Shown piece by piece: positions 55,321 through 64,000 of a stretch of 64,000 bases of DNA. The stretch's first letter is position 1; every line of letters begins with the position of its first letter. The notes under the pieces were generated by a model, which had not been told where the DNA came from, did no database searches, and saw only the letters and a list, made by a program, of their open reading frames with translations. Position numbers and translations under genes: made by a program. Source of the DNA: Pseudomonas synxantha (GTDB lineage: Bacteria; Pseudomonadota; Gammaproteobacteria; Pseudomonadales; Pseudomonadaceae); NCBI RefSeq assembly GCF_900105675.1, contig NZ_LT629786.1:1240001-1304000 (forward strand), written 5' to 3'.

Positions 55321-55677
55321 ATGGATTTTTTTCTCGCCTATACCGCTGTGATGGTTATCGGGACGTTTGTGGTTTTGGGACTGATACTTTTTGTCGAACG
55401 AACAAAACTCGACGAGATGGAAGGTTACTTCAGTGAAAACGTGCAGGTCCGTGAATATCAGCAACGCTGGGGACGAAACCAGCGGTTTATCAGGTTTCAT
55501 CGTATGTGTCTGATGATTGATATCCTCCGCGAGCCAGAACGCTCCGTAAAAGAAGGCTTTATGACTGAGGCAGAGTTAGCCGCCATTCCGTCAGCGCTCA
55601 AGCGTTGGGCTGTCTGGCCCTATCGTCTTGCGATGATTTGGGCTATCAGTTGGGGCTATTGGTGCACCTGGCTTTAG
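55321..55677 (+). CDS. Small two-span membrane protein, candidate immunity protein
   Basis: A 118-residue protein with a hydrophobic helix at residues 5-25 (AVMVIGTFVVLGLILFV) and another at about 100-118 (RLAMIWAISWGYWCTWL), with a charged cytoplasmic middle. It begins 3 bp after the preceding stop, so translation is coupled. Size, topology and position fit an immunity protein against a membrane-acting effector. No known family. Confidence 0.62.
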   Translation: MDFFLAYTAVMVIGTFVVLGLILFVERTKLDEMEGYFSENVQVREYQQRWGRNQRFIRFHRMCLMIDILREPERSVKEGFMTEAELAAIPSALKRWAVWPYRLAMIWAISWGYWCTWL

Positions 55678-55812
55678 AGGACCTGAATTCCTGGAGCTCA
55701 CATTATAAAAAAATACTGTACATCCATACAGCATTGTCCTACAGTCCATCCCAGGTGACCGGATGTCACCGGTTACCTGAGCTTCAATTTTTTAACTATG
55801 GATGGATAAAAA

Positions 55813-57258
55813 ATGAAATCGAAAAAAGCCTTTATGCTGGGCGCGGCCATGGCGGCCTCCTGCTTCGTTTCGGCCTTCGCCCTGGCCGAGCAAGCCCCGC
55901 TGAAACTCAGTGCGCAGACGGTCAAACAGGCCGTGGATAAAGCGTTGAAACCCGGCGGTACGTTGGAAAAAAACAGCCTGTCGGATGCACTCAAGCAAAA
56001 GCTCAATGCGGCCAAGGCGGGGCAGACCAAGGTCGTCAAGAGCAAACCAGTGGCCAGCAATGTGGCGGTTGACACCAAGCTCAGCGAGCTGCAAAAACCT
56101 GACCCGGCGCAAATGAAACAGGCTGCGATCGCTGAATTCACGCCGCTGTTTCCGACCCTGGATATCAATACCCTCTACACCCTCACCGGGGTAGAGACCG
56201 GCGCGCAAATCGCTTACCACTTCAACCTGCCGAAAAACTCGCGAATCCAGGTGCAACTGCTGAACCAGAGCGCCGGTACGGACATGTCGTTGACCCTGTT
56301 CCACGACGACGGCCAGGGTAACCTGACGCCACTGGGCACTTCTGATAACCCTGGCAGTGCCGATGAATACCTCAACGGCGTGTTGCCGGCCGGTGACTAC
56401 TACTGGTTCATGGTGGCCAATACCGCGAGTAACGCGCAGTTCAGTTTCGGCGTGGCGGTGGACAGCAACATTGATGCCTACGAGCCCAACGACACCGAGC
56501 AAACCGCGTTTGTGCTGCCGGATGCCTTGAATCAGGTGACTGGTAACCTCGACAGCGTCAATGACGTGGATTACTTCTCCTTCGTCTCGTTGCGTGGCCA
56601 AGGTGTGGGCATGTTCCTGGGCGATGACGGTGCGGGCACGCGTAACCAGTGGATCTTCGAACGGTTCGATGGCACCAAGTGGGTGGAAGTCCCGCAGGGC
56701 TCCACCTCCACCTATCCCAACCTGACGCCGGGCTACACGGTCAAGGTGCGTGTACGGGCCAATCCAGCGGTGGCACTGAACCCTCAGGCTCAATACAAGC
56801 TGACCCTCGGTTCGGCGCCACGCCTGAACCAGCACGATGTGAACGGCGATAACGTGGTACGCATCCCCAGCTCGATCTTCCAACTGGCCACCCAGGCGGC
56901 CCGCAATCTGAGCTGGAGCACCCAGTGGTCAGACAGCACTGGCGAGCCCCTGCGCGGCGTCACCCCTGTACTGCGTGTCGACAAGCATTTCGGCGCCACT
57001 TACAACTGGGTCGACTATGAGGCCAAGACCGGCATCACCGGTGCAGCCTCGGGGAATGTCGCGCTGGGCACCTGCTCTGGCGACTACAAAGTGCGGTACC
57101 CGGACAGCGCCTCGGGCCAGACCTACAACTGGGAAACCTGGTTCAACGAGGGCGGCTGGCGCATCGAGCTCAGGGAGTTCCCTGGTGTAGGCGTGGGTGG
57201 CAATACCGTCCAATACGTCAGCCTCGGCCACATCTGCAGCCAGACCATCGTGCACTGA
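55813..57258 (+). CDS. Secreted protein with PPC-like domain, unknown function
   Basis: A 481-residue exported protein with a clear signal peptide (to FALA, residue ~25). A Lys/Ala-rich linker (30-100) precedes a beta-sandwich (IAYHFNLPKNSRIQVQLLNQ ... YLNGVLPAGDYYWFMVANTA) resembling the pre-peptidase C-terminal domain. Next comes a second domain with YEPNDTEQTAFVLPDAL, and a C-terminal module with two Cys (LGTCSG, GHICSQ). No protease triad is visible, so it may be a binding or matrix protein. A strong terminator follows. Confidence 0.75.
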   Translation: MKSKKAFMLGAAMAASCFVSAFALAEQAPLKLSAQTVKQAVDKALKPGGTLEKNSLSDALKQKLNAAKAGQTKVVKSKPVASNVAVDTKLSELQKPDPAQMKQAAIAEFTPLFPTLDINTLYTLTGVETGAQIAYHFNLPKNSRIQVQLLNQSAGTDMSLTLFHDDGQGNLTPLGTSDNPGSADEYLNGVLPAGDYYWFMVANTASNAQFSFGVAVDSNIDAYEPNDTEQTAFVLPDALNQVTGNLDSVNDVDYFSFVSLRGQGVGMFLGDDGAGTRNQWIFERFDGTKWVEVPQGSTSTYPNLTPGYTVKVRVRANPAVALNPQAQYKLTLGSAPRLNQHDVNGDNVVRIPSSIFQLATQAARNLSWSTQWSDSTGEPLRGVTPVLRVDKHFGATYNWVDYEAKTGITGAASGNVALGTCSGDYKVRYPDSASGQTYNWETWFNEGGWRIELREFPGVGVGGNTVQYVSLGHICSQTIVH

Positions 57259-57263
57259 TTGAT

Positions 57264-57965
57264 CTATGTGTGTGACGCGGGGGGCAGTCCAGTTGGACTG
57301 CCCCTTTTTTTTACCGTGGGTTCCCAATGCAAAGTGCCAAACAGATAGTCCATCAACGGCAGCACGATATTGAAATTACGCCCCTGCATCAGCTCGCGAC
57401 GGTGGTGCAGGGCGTGCAGGCGGTGCATCTGGCGAATCCACGGCAGACGCGCCACCGCGTGTTCAGCGGGCAAGTGTTCGCAGGCGTGGAACACTTCGTA
57501 GAGCAGGTAGCCGAGGATCATGCACCCGGCAAACAGCCCGGCGACGTTGGGGCTCAATTGCTTGAGCAGCCACCAGGCGGGGAGGGTGATGGCCAGGCTG
57601 TGCAGCACAATCAGCCAGGCAGGGAACAGAATGACGCGCCAGTCCCGGGGGCTGTCGTAGGTCATGTGCCCAGGGGTGAAGAAGCTGTGGTGGTCGCCGG
57701 TGTGGCGTGCGTAGAACAGCCGAGCGAACCCATGTTTGTGATGGCCGAGGTGGCGGTGTACGAGGTAGATGCACAGGTTGAAGAACACCAGGGTCAAGGG
57801 CACGGTCAGCCACTCTAGCGCGGTGATGTCGGCGGTGGCGGACCAGGCCAGGGTCATGCAGGCAATGCCGTAGCCGAGGACGAACGTGGCGTGCAGCCAG
57901 GGGTTGTAGTGGCGATGCACGTTGGCACGGTAGTGGGCGCGGAAGGTTTCGGTGGGGTGGGGCAT
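57264..57965 (-). CDS. Sterol desaturase/fatty acid hydroxylase-family membrane protein
   Basis: A 233-residue di-iron hydroxylase. The His boxes are HRHLGHHKHG, HTGDHHSFF and HRLHALHHRR, between four hydrophobic segments. It hydroxylates lipid or isoprenoid substrates; the natural substrate is unknown. Its 3' end, coding for the last ~15 residues, covers the terminator of the convergent gene. Confidence 0.85.
   Translation of the reverse strand: MPHPTETFRAHYRANVHRHYNPWLHATFVLGYGIACMTLAWSATADITALEWLTVPLTLVFFNLCIYLVHRHLGHHKHGFARLFYARHTGDHHSFFTPGHMTYDSPRDWRVILFPAWLIVLHSLAITLPAWWLLKQLSPNVAGLFAGCMILGYLLYEVFHACEHLPAEHAVARLPWIRQMHRLHALHHRRELMQGRNFNIVLPLMDYLFGTLHWEPTVKKRGSPTGLPPASHT
57281..57312 (+). 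terminator. Intrinsic terminator after the secreted-protein gene
   Basis: GGGGCAGTCCA and TGGACTGCCCC form a perfect 11-bp stem with a 2-nt centre, followed by eight T residues. It lies 23 bp after the stop at 57258 and within the 3' coding end of the convergent hydroxylase gene. Confidence 0.9.
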
Positions 57966-58049
57966 GGTGGACTGCTCGGTCTTTTTGTCAGGGACTGAGC
58001 TTAGTGGATGGGGCGCAATGTGCGAGTTTTTTGGAGCCCCCGCTCCTAA

Positions 58050-58078
58050 TGTGGGAGGGGGCTTGCCCCCGATGGCGG
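58050..58078. repeat. Single REP arm
   Basis: Begins TGTGGGAGGGGGCTTGCCCC then CGATGGCGG. The inverted partner is absent, so it is a solitary REP. It lies downstream of the start of the hydroxylase gene. Confidence 0.9.
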
Positions 58079-58141
58079 CCTGACAGCCGACCAGGATGTT
58101 GGATCAGGCCGGGTACATATTCATTGCTGCGGTAACGGCCA

Positions 58142-58380
58142 CTTAGGGTTCCGCTTTTACAGCGGGTCACTTTTGGAAAAGAGCCCCAAAAGTAACCAAA
58201 GGCTCTTGCCCCACCACTCGGCACCTCGCCCAGGCTCGGTGTGCCCGTAATCCGCCAGGGATTTGGGGGGCCGCCGCCACGCGCCCTCCCTGGCGCGGGG
58301 CGGCTAAACCGGCATCCCTGCCGGTTTACCCCCCAAATCCCTGTCGGATTCCGGCCAGCGTGGTTTAACGGGGCGCCTGA
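58142..58380. repeat. Pseudomonas palindromic intergenic repeat
   Basis: A ~240-bp gene-free block I recognise as a recurrent Pseudomonas intergenic repeat. The 14-bp arms AGGGATTTGGGGGG (58257-58270) and its complement (58329-58342) enclose a hairpin with 10-bp arms, TAAACCGGCA (58305-58314) and TGCCGGTTTA (58319-58328). Upstream, ACTTTTGG (58169) / CCAAAAGT (58186) and AAGAGCC (58179) / GGCTCTT (58201) interleave. No coding role seen. Confidence 0.8.
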
Positions 58381-58439
58381 GATCAAGATCAAGAGCAAGA
58401 GCGGCTCGCTGCGCATCGTGGTTACCGTTGGCTGCTACT

Positions 58440-58515
58440 CAGTTGTGTAAATACCCATGCCCCGATGATGGAATGTCAGGGATACATCAGTGCTGACCCA
58501 CCCACATTTTGATCG
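58440..58515. repeat. Degenerate REPIN remnant
   Basis: CCCCGATGATGGAATGTCAG and CTGACCCACCCACATTTTGA match the inner and outer parts of the REPINs at 17986 and 18626, with most of both arms deleted. Probably a decayed copy. Confidence 0.55.
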
Positions 58516-58568
58516 AGACCGACCAGTGGAGGCTTGCGCAGGTCCGATTTACTTGTTAGCTTCTGGCA

Positions 58569-58588
58569 AAATGTTAACGATAACATTT
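58569..58588. promoter_or_regulatory. Palindromic operator upstream of the sugar-alcohol operon
   Basis: AAATGTTA-ACGA-TAACATTT is a perfect 8-bp dyad 35 bp before the binding-protein ATG. It resembles LacI-family operators, although such sites usually have a central CG; a regulator gene is not in the window. Confidence 0.6.
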
Positions 58589-58623
58589 GCTCTAAAAATA
58601 AAAACAAAACAGAGACCCACGCC

Positions 58624-59544
58624 ATGAAAATGCTCTCGAAGACCCTGTGTTTACTGGCTGCCGGCATCACCCTCGGCACTCAGGCATTTGCCGCCACGTT
58701 ACCTGCGCCCATCCGCATCGGTGCGTCGTTCCAGGAAATCAATAACCCCTATTTCGTCACCATGAAAAACGCCCTGGAAGAAGCCGGCGCGACCATCGGT
58801 GCAAAGCTCATCATTACCGACGCCCGCCACGACGTGTCCAAGCAGGTCAGTGACGTCGAAGACATGCTGCAAAAAGGCATCGATATCCTGCTGATCAACC
58901 CTACCGATTCGGTCGGTGTGCAATCGGCCGTCAAGTCGGCCCATGCCGCGGGCGTCGTGGTGGTGGCGGTGGACGCCCAGGCGGACGGCCCGCTGGATTC
59001 GTTCGTCGGCTCGAAGAACTTCGACGCCGGCTTCCAGGCGTGTGAATACCTGGCGAAAAACATCGGTGACAAAGGCAATATCGCCATCCTCGACGGCATT
59101 GCCGTGGTGCCGATCCTCGAACGTGTGCGCGGTTGCAAAGAGGCGGTGGCCAAGCACCCGGACATCAAGATCGTCAGCATCCAGAATGGCAAGCAGGAAC
59201 GTGACCAGGCGCTGACCGTCACCGAAAACATGTTGCAGGCCCAGCCCACCCTCAAGGGCATTTTCAGCGTCAATGACAACGGCTCCCTCGGTGCACTCTC
59301 GGCCATCGAAGCCAGCGGCATGGATGTGAAACTGGTCAGCGTCGATGGCGCGCCGGAAGCGATCAAGGCGATCCAGAAGCCCGGCAGTCATTTCATCGCC
59401 ACCTCGGCCCAATACCCCCGTGACCAGATCCGCCTGGCTTTGGGCATTGCCCTGGCCAAGAAGTGGGGCTCGCAAGTACCCGCCACTATTCCGGTGGACA
59501 TCACTCTGATCGACCAGGCCAAGGCCAAGGATTTCAGCTGGTAA
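58624..59544 (+). CDS. Sugar/polyol ABC transporter substrate-binding protein
   Basis: A 306-residue periplasmic protein of the ribose-binding class: signal peptide to AFA (residue 23), then IRIGASFQEINNPYFVTMKN, INPTDSVGVQSAVK, VVAVDAQADGPLDSFVGS, FSVNDNGSLGALSAI and SVDGAPEAIKAI. These are the RbsB hinge and sugar-site motifs. It serves the RbsA/RbsC-type genes downstream. The dehydrogenase and FGGY kinase in the operon point to a polyol or tetritol/pentitol ligand. Confidence 0.9.
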   Translation: MKMLSKTLCLLAAGITLGTQAFAATLPAPIRIGASFQEINNPYFVTMKNALEEAGATIGAKLIITDARHDVSKQVSDVEDMLQKGIDILLINPTDSVGVQSAVKSAHAAGVVVVAVDAQADGPLDSFVGSKNFDAGFQACEYLAKNIGDKGNIAILDGIAVVPILERVRGCKEAVAKHPDIKIVSIQNGKQERDQALTVTENMLQAQPTLKGIFSVNDNGSLGALSAIEASGMDVKLVSVDGAPEAIKAIQKPGSHFIATSAQYPRDQIRLALGIALAKKWGSQVPATIPVDITLIDQAKAKDFSW

Positions 59545-59607
59545 ACCCCTCAAGCCCCGCGCTCGCCGTGGGGCCCAGGCAAACCTTCTGAACGCGAGGT
59601 CGGCGGT

Positions 59608-61116
59608 ATGAGCAGTCTTCTGAAGCTGGAAAACATCTGTAAGCGGTACCCGGGCGTGCAGGCCCTCAAGTCGATCAACCTGCAAGTGGAGCGCGGCGAA
59701 ATCCACGCCTTGCTCGGCGAAAACGGCGCGGGCAAATCCACCCTGATGAAGATCCTCGGCGGTGTCGAGCATCAGGACGAAGGGCAGATCCTCATCGATG
59801 GCCAGGTCCGGCAATTTGCGACCTACCGTGACGCGATTGCCGCCGGTATCGGCATCGTGTTCCAGGAATTCAGCCTGATTCCCTACCTCACGGCCGTGGA
59901 AAACATCTTCCTCGGCCATGAGCTGAGCAACCGTTTCGGCCTGTTGCGCAAGCGCGAAATGATCGAGGCGGCGCAGGCGTTGTTCCAGCGTCTCGGGGTG
60001 AGTATCGACCTGCACTGCGCGGTCAAGCACCTGAGCGTAGCCGAGCAGCAGTTCGTCGAAATCGCCAAGGCCCTGGCCCTGGATGCGCGCTTGCTGGTAC
60101 TCGATGAACCGACCGCAACCCTGACCCCCAGCGAAGCCGAGCTGCTGTTCGAGATCATGCGTGAACTCAAGCGCCAGGGCGTGGCGGTGATTTTTATCTC
60201 GCACCATCTGGAAGAGATTTTCCAGGTGTGTGATCGCATCAGCGTACTGCGCGACGGCGCCAATGTGGGCGTTACCGATGTGGCCGACAGCGATATCGAC
60301 CGCCTGGTGGAAATGATGGTGGGGCGGCGCCTGGCATGCAGCTTTCCGCCCAAGCCCACCGGCGAGCGCGGCCCGCTGTTACTGGAGGTCAAGGACATCC
60401 AGTTGGTACGCAACGGCCCGCATAACAGCTTCCAACTGCACAAGGGCGAGATCCTCGGCTTCGCCGGGCTGGTGGGCTCGGGCCGCACCGAACTGGCCCT
60501 GGGCATGATGGGCGCGCTGGCGTCGGTGAGCAAAGACGTGTGGCTGCGCGGCGAAAAAATCAGCCTCAATGACCCGGCCGAGGCACTCGCCCATGGCATC
60601 GGCCTGCTGCCGGAAAGCCGCAAGAGCGAAGGGCTGATCACCGATTTCAGCATTCGCGAAAACATCTCCCTGAACAACCTGCCCAAGTACCAGAACGCCA
60701 GCGGGCTGATCGACACGGCCAAGGAATGCGCCAGCGTCGAAGCGCTGATGCGCCAGCTGTCGATCAAGGCGCCCAGCGGCGAAAGCCGGGTGCTTAACCT
60801 CAGCGGCGGCAACCAGCAAAAAGTCGTGATCGCACGCTGGATCAACCACCACTGCGACGTGCTGGTGTTCGATGAACCCACACGTGGCATCGACGTCGGC
60901 GCCAAGGCGCAGATCTACGCCTTGATGCGCAGCCTCACCGAACAGGGCTACGCCATCATCATGATTTCTTCTGAACTGCCCGAAGTCATCGGCATGTGCG
61001 ACCGCGTCGCGGTGTTCCACAAGGGCGCGATCGTCAAGGTGCTGGAAGCGTCCGCCGTCAATCCTCAAGAGGTCATGCGCCATGCAACAGGGGGCTCAAG
61101 TGAATACGTCCATTAA
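59608..61116 (+). CDS. Sugar/polyol ABC transporter ATP-binding protein (RbsA-like, two NBDs)
   Basis: A 502-residue protein with two ATPase domains. The first has Walker [10 protein letters not shown] (37-45) and [17 protein letters not shown]. The second has the degenerate [10 protein letters not shown]-loop, signature [14 protein letters not shown] and [18 protein letters not shown]. This is the standard RbsA/XylG/MglA arrangement for carbohydrate import. It follows the binding protein by 63 bp, and its end overlaps the permease gene by up to 35 bp. Confidence 0.92.
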   Translation: MSSLLKLENICKRYPGVQALKSINLQVERGEIHALLGENGAGKSTLMKILGGVEHQDEGQILIDGQVRQFATYRDAIAAGIGIVFQEFSLIPYLTAVENIFLGHELSNRFGLLRKREMIEAAQALFQRLGVSIDLHCAVKHLSVAEQQFVEIAKALALDARLLVLDEPTATLTPSEAELLFEIMRELKRQGVAVIFISHHLEEIFQVCDRISVLRDGANVGVTDVADSDIDRLVEMMVGRRLACSFPPKPTGERGPLLLEVKDIQLVRNGPHNSFQLHKGEILGFAGLVGSGRTELALGMMGALASVSKDVWLRGEKISLNDPAEALAHGIGLLPESRKSEGLITDFSIRENISLNNLPKYQNASGLIDTAKECASVEALMRQLSIKAPSGESRVLNLSGGNQQKVVIARWINHHCDVLVFDEPTRGIDVGAKAQIYALMRSLTEQGYAIIMISSELPEVIGMCDRVAVFHKGAIVKVLEASAVNPQEVMRHATGGSSEYVH

Positions 61117-62074
61117 CACCGCAGGCACCAGCCGCTTGCGCCTGAACCTGGCGCGGCTGCTGCGCTCGCCGGCGTTTTATCCGTTTGTCGGGCTGGTGGT
61201 GGTGACCCTGGTGATGATCCTTGCCAGCGACACGTTTCTTACCGCCAGCAACCTGTCCAACATTGCCCGCCAGGTGTCGATCAACGCGATTATCGCGGTG
61301 GGCATGACCTGCGTGATTCTTACCGGTGGCATCGATTTGTCGGTGGGGCCGGTGATGGCGCTGTCCGGCACCTTGACTGCCGGGCTGATGGTCGCGGGTG
61401 TGCCGCCCGGCCTGGCGATTGGCGCCGGGTTGCTGGTAGGCGTGGCGTTCGGCATCGGCAACGGCTTGTTCGTGGCTTACCTGCACATGCCGCCGATCAT
61501 CGTCACCCTGGCGACCATGGGCATCGCCCGTGGATTCGGGCTGATGTACACCGACGGTTACCCGATTTCCGGGTTGCCGGAGTGGTTTGCCTTTTTCGGT
61601 CGCGCCAGTGTGTTCGGCATGCAGGTGCCGATCCTGATCATGCTGCTCACTTACCTGGCGGCCTATGTGCTGCTGCAACACACGCGCATCGGCCGCTACA
61701 TCTACGCCATCGGTGGCAATGAAGAAGCAGTGCGTTTGTCCGGAGTGCGCGCAGCGCGCTTCAAGCTACTGGTGTATGGCATCAGCGGCTTCACCGCGGC
61801 GATTGCCGGGCTGGTGCTCACCTCGCGCCTGATGAGCGGCCAGCCGAATGCCGGCGTGTCGTTTGAGCTGGATGCGATTGCCGCCGTGGTGCTTGGCGGC
61901 GCATCGATTGCCGGCGGACGCGGGGTCATCGTCGGCACCTTGCTCGGCGCCATGCTGCTGGGCGTGTTGAACAACGGCTTGAACATGCTTGGCGTATCGC
62001 CTTACGTGCAGAGCGTGATCAAGGGCGGGATCATTTTGCTGGCGATCTTTATCAGCCGTCAGCGCCATCGATAA
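61082..62074 (+). CDS. Sugar/polyol ABC transporter permease (RbsC-like)
   Basis: A 330-residue inner-membrane protein with about ten hydrophobic segments. It has [52 protein letters not shown] and [20 protein letters not shown], the RbsC family motifs. ATG 61082 lies within the ATPase gene; a GTG at 61100 with AGGGGG nearby is an alternative start. It imports the ligand delivered by the binding protein. Confidence 0.9.
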   Translation: MQQGAQVNTSINTAGTSRLRLNLARLLRSPAFYPFVGLVVVTLVMILASDTFLTASNLSNIARQVSINAIIAVGMTCVILTGGIDLSVGPVMALSGTLTAGLMVAGVPPGLAIGAGLLVGVAFGIGNGLFVAYLHMPPIIVTLATMGIARGFGLMYTDGYPISGLPEWFAFFGRASVFGMQVPILIMLLTYLAAYVLLQHTRIGRYIYAIGGNEEAVRLSGVRAARFKLLVYGISGFTAAIAGLVLTSRLMSGQPNAGVSFELDAIAAVVLGGASIAGGRGVIVGTLLGAMLLGVLNNGLNMLGVSPYVQSVIKGGIILLAIFISRQRHR

Positions 62075-62101
62075 ATACCTCATCACACAGGACTGAACAC
62101 C

Positions 62102-63193
62102 ATGGACAAGCACACCCACATGCAAGCCGTCGTCTGCCACGGCCCGAAAGACTACCGCCTGGAACGCATCGGCAAGCCCCAGGCCCGCGCCAATGAGCTG
62201 GTGATCCGCATCGCCGCCTGTGGCATCTGCGCCAGCGACTGCAAGTGCCACTCGGGCGCGGCGATGTTCTGGGGTGGCGACAACCCCTGGGTCAAGGCGC
62301 CGGTGGTGCCTGGCCACGAATTTTTCGGCTACGTGGTGGAAACGGGCGAGGGCGCCGAGGAGCACTTTGAGGTCAAGGTCGGCGACAAGGTCATCGCCGA
62401 ACAGATCGTGCCCTGTGGCAAGTGCCGCTTCTGCAAGTCGGGCAAATACTGGATGTGCGAAGTGCACAACATCTTCGGCTTCCAGCGCGAAGTGGCCGAA
62501 GGCGGCATGGCCCAGTATATGCGCATTCCCAAGACTGCCATCGTGCACAGGATTCCCGAGGCAGTGTCCTTGGAGGATTCGGCGCTGGTGGAGCCCATGG
62601 CCTGCTCGATCCATACCGTCAACCGTGGCGATATCCAGCTCGACGACGTGGTGGTGATTGCCGGCGCGGGCACCCTCGGCCTGTGCATGGTCCAGGTGGC
62701 GGCGCTGAAGACCCCGAAAAAACTGGTGGTGATCGACATGGTCGACGAGCGCCTGGAACTGGCGAAAAAATTCGGCGCCGATGTGGTGATCAACCCGGCC
62801 CGTGACAATGCTCGCGAGATCATCAACGGCCTCACTGACAACTACGGCTGTGACGTCTACATCGAAACCACCGGCGTACCGGCGGGCGTCACTCAAGGCC
62901 TGGACCTGATCCGCAAGCTCGGGCGCTTCGTCGAGTTCAGTGTATTTGGCGCCGAGACCAGCGTCGACTGGTCGATCATCGGCGACCGCAAGGAACTCGA
63001 CGTGCGTGGTGCGCACCTTGGGCCGTATTGCTACCCGATCGCCATCGACCTGTTCGAACGCGGCCTGGTCACCTCCAAAGGCATTGTCACCCATGATTTC
63101 CCGCTGGACGACTTCGCCGAAGCCTTCGAACTGGCCAACTCCACCAAGTCGATCAAGGTGCTGTTGAAGCCGGTGCTGCCCGCCCATGAGTAA
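62102..63193 (+). CDS. Zinc-dependent polyol dehydrogenase (erythritol/threitol-type MDR)
   Basis: A 363-residue medium-chain dehydrogenase. Catalytic zinc ligands are Cys40 (AACGIC) and His72/Glu73 (PGHEF), and structural zinc is held by Cys105, Cys108, Cys111 and Cys119. The cofactor motif is IAGAGTLGLCM. It resembles erythritol/L-threitol and related polyol dehydrogenases. It oxidises the imported polyol to a ketose for the kinase that follows. It overlaps the kinase gene by 8 bp. Confidence 0.85.
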   Translation: MDKHTHMQAVVCHGPKDYRLERIGKPQARANELVIRIAACGICASDCKCHSGAAMFWGGDNPWVKAPVVPGHEFFGYVVETGEGAEEHFEVKVGDKVIAEQIVPCGKCRFCKSGKYWMCEVHNIFGFQREVAEGGMAQYMRIPKTAIVHRIPEAVSLEDSALVEPMACSIHTVNRGDIQLDDVVVIAGAGTLGLCMVQVAALKTPKKLVVIDMVDERLELAKKFGADVVINPARDNAREIINGLTDNYGCDVYIETTGVPAGVTQGLDLIRKLGRFVEFSVFGAETSVDWSIIGDRKELDVRGAHLGPYCYPIAIDLFERGLVTSKGIVTHDFPLDDFAEAFELANSTKSIKVLLKPVLPAHE

Positions 63194-64000
63194 CGGCATG
63201 CACTACGTCATGGGTGTCGACATCGGCACCCAGAGCACCAAGGCGTTGTTGGTGGATGCCCAGGGCACGATCATCGCCCAGCACAGCCAGGGTTATCGGG
63301 TCGATACCCCGAAAGTGCGCTGGGCCGAGCAATGGCCGCAGGTGTGGCTGGATGCAGTCGAGGCGTGCGTGGCCCAGTGCATGGCCAAGGCTGGCGTGCC
63401 GGCGCAGCAGGTCAAGGCGCTGTGCATCAGCAGCTTGTACGGTGGCTCAGGGGTTGCCGTGGATGCACAGATGACGCCGCTGCACCCCTGCCTGATCTGG
63501 ATGGATCGTCGCGCCGGCGAGCAGGTCGAGTGGGTACGTGAGCACGTGGACCTGGACCGGCTGTTTGCGGTGACCGGCAACTCAGTGGACAGCTACTACG
63601 GTTTCACCAAGATGCTCTGGCTCAAGCAGCATCAGCCGCAGGTGTGGGCGAACACCCGCTACCTGCTGCCGCCCAACAGCTATATCAACTGGTGCCTGAC
63701 CGGTGAGCTGGCGGTGGACCACAGCAGCGCCGGCAATATCGGCGGTGTGTATGACGTGCTCGAGCGCGGCTGGTCCGAGGAGATGCTCGCGGCGCTGGAG
63801 ATTCCCCTGGCCATGATGCCCGAGCGCCTGTTGTATTCCGGCGAAGTGGTGGGTGGGCTGTTGCCGGATTGGGCGGCACGCCTGGGTTTGCAGGCGGGCA
63901 TGCCGATCCTCGCCGGCGGTGTGGACGCGGCCATGGCCACCCTGGCCGCAGGCGTCACCCAGCCGGGCAATCATGTGGCAATGATCGGCACCAGCATGTG
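63186..64000 (+). CDS. FGGY-family carbohydrate kinase (3' end outside window)
   Basis: The ATG at 63186 overlaps the dehydrogenase end, and the frame runs open to the window edge, so only ~271 residues of the usual ~500 are seen. The N-terminal ATPase motif MGVDIGTQSTKALLVDAQG, the substrate segment CLIWMDRRAGEQVEW and TRYLLPPNSYINWCLTGEL identify an FGGY (xylulokinase-like) sugar kinase. It would phosphorylate the ketose made by the dehydrogenase. The FGGY signature in the second half lies beyond the window. Confidence 0.88.
   Translation, partial: MSNGMHYVMGVDIGTQSTKALLVDAQGTIIAQHSQGYRVDTPKVRWAEQWPQVWLDAVEACVAQCMAKAGVPAQQVKALCISSLYGGSGVAVDAQMTPLHPCLIWMDRRAGEQVEWVREHVDLDRLFAVTGNSVDSYYGFTKMLWLKQHQPQVWANTRYLLPPNSYINWCLTGELAVDHSSAGNIGGVYDVLERGWSEEMLAALEIPLAMMPERLLYSGEVVGGLLPDWAARLGLQAGMPILAGGVDAAMATLAAGVTQPGNHVAMIGTSM

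Noticed and set aside
61766..63199. Long minus-strand frame opposite the permease and polyol dehydrogenase
   Set aside because: Antisense shadow; the plus-strand genes carry all expected catalytic and zinc residues.

Overview
The window is about 64 kb of high-GC (roughly 60-65%) DNA from a fluorescent-group Pseudomonas. Four things point there: the REP/REPIN elements built on TGTGGGAGGGGGCTTGCYCC, the small MKKVTPNPP-type proteins (DUF3077/DUF6124-like), the genus-typical palindromic intergenic repeat near 58.2 kb, and the homoprotocatechuate (hpa) gene order. No rRNA, tRNA, CRISPR array, transposase or integrase was seen.

Layout. 1-6.6 kb: end of a TonB-dependent receptor, a polar amino acid-type ABC transporter (permease, ATPase, binding protein), a flavin amine oxidase and a RidA protein, together an uptake and oxidative deamination unit. 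6.6-17.9 kb: housekeeping and accessory singletons (HD phosphohydrolase, Xre regulator, HAD lipoprotein phosphatase, DUF1835 protein, aldo/keto reductase, GST, two overlapping LysR genes, FMN-binding protein). Between them lies a divergent pair of unknown genes, one with a PD-(D/E)XK nuclease core. 17.9-19.6 kb: a tandem segmental duplication with REPINs, two small DUF3077/DUF6124-like genes and their structured leaders. 19.7-22 kb: lipoprotein/membrane operon.

22-43.2 kb is a large aromatic amine/acid catabolic island. It holds an aldehyde dehydrogenase, a two-component flavin monooxygenase, a porin, an APC permease, a FeaR-like regulator, two SDRs, MoaF, a cupin, an amine oxidase, and the complete meta-cleavage set hpaR, hpaI, hpaH, MFS (hpaX-like), hpaF, hpaD, hpaE, hpaG2, hpaG1, hpaA. 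The likely flow is amine to aldehyde to 4-hydroxyphenylacetate to homoprotocatechuate to pyruvate and succinate. hpaBC of the classical type is absent and the monooxygenase/reductase pair may replace it. Two matching TTCGTTAARTTRTTAAC sites are candidate HpaR operators.

43.2-64 kb: a LuxR-type regulator, a REPIN tandem array with a third DUF3077/DUF6124-like module, two ArnT-family glycosyltransferases with an Ais/PmrG-like phosphatase, an AttEFGH-like ABC/lipoprotein operon, a putative membrane-active effector with its immunity protein, a secreted protein, a sterol-desaturase-like hydroxylase, and a sugar-alcohol ABC transporter/dehydrogenase/FGGY kinase operon cut by the window end.

The most striking observation is that all three DUF3077/DUF6124-like genes lie behind the same compact three-way-junction RNA, which resembles the C4 antisense RNA of phages P1/P7. 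Two loops (a' and b') of each RNA are complementary to short sites both upstream (a1, b1) and downstream (a2, b2, the latter on or next to the Shine-Dalgarno sequence). The pairing sequences differ between copies but change together in all three places.
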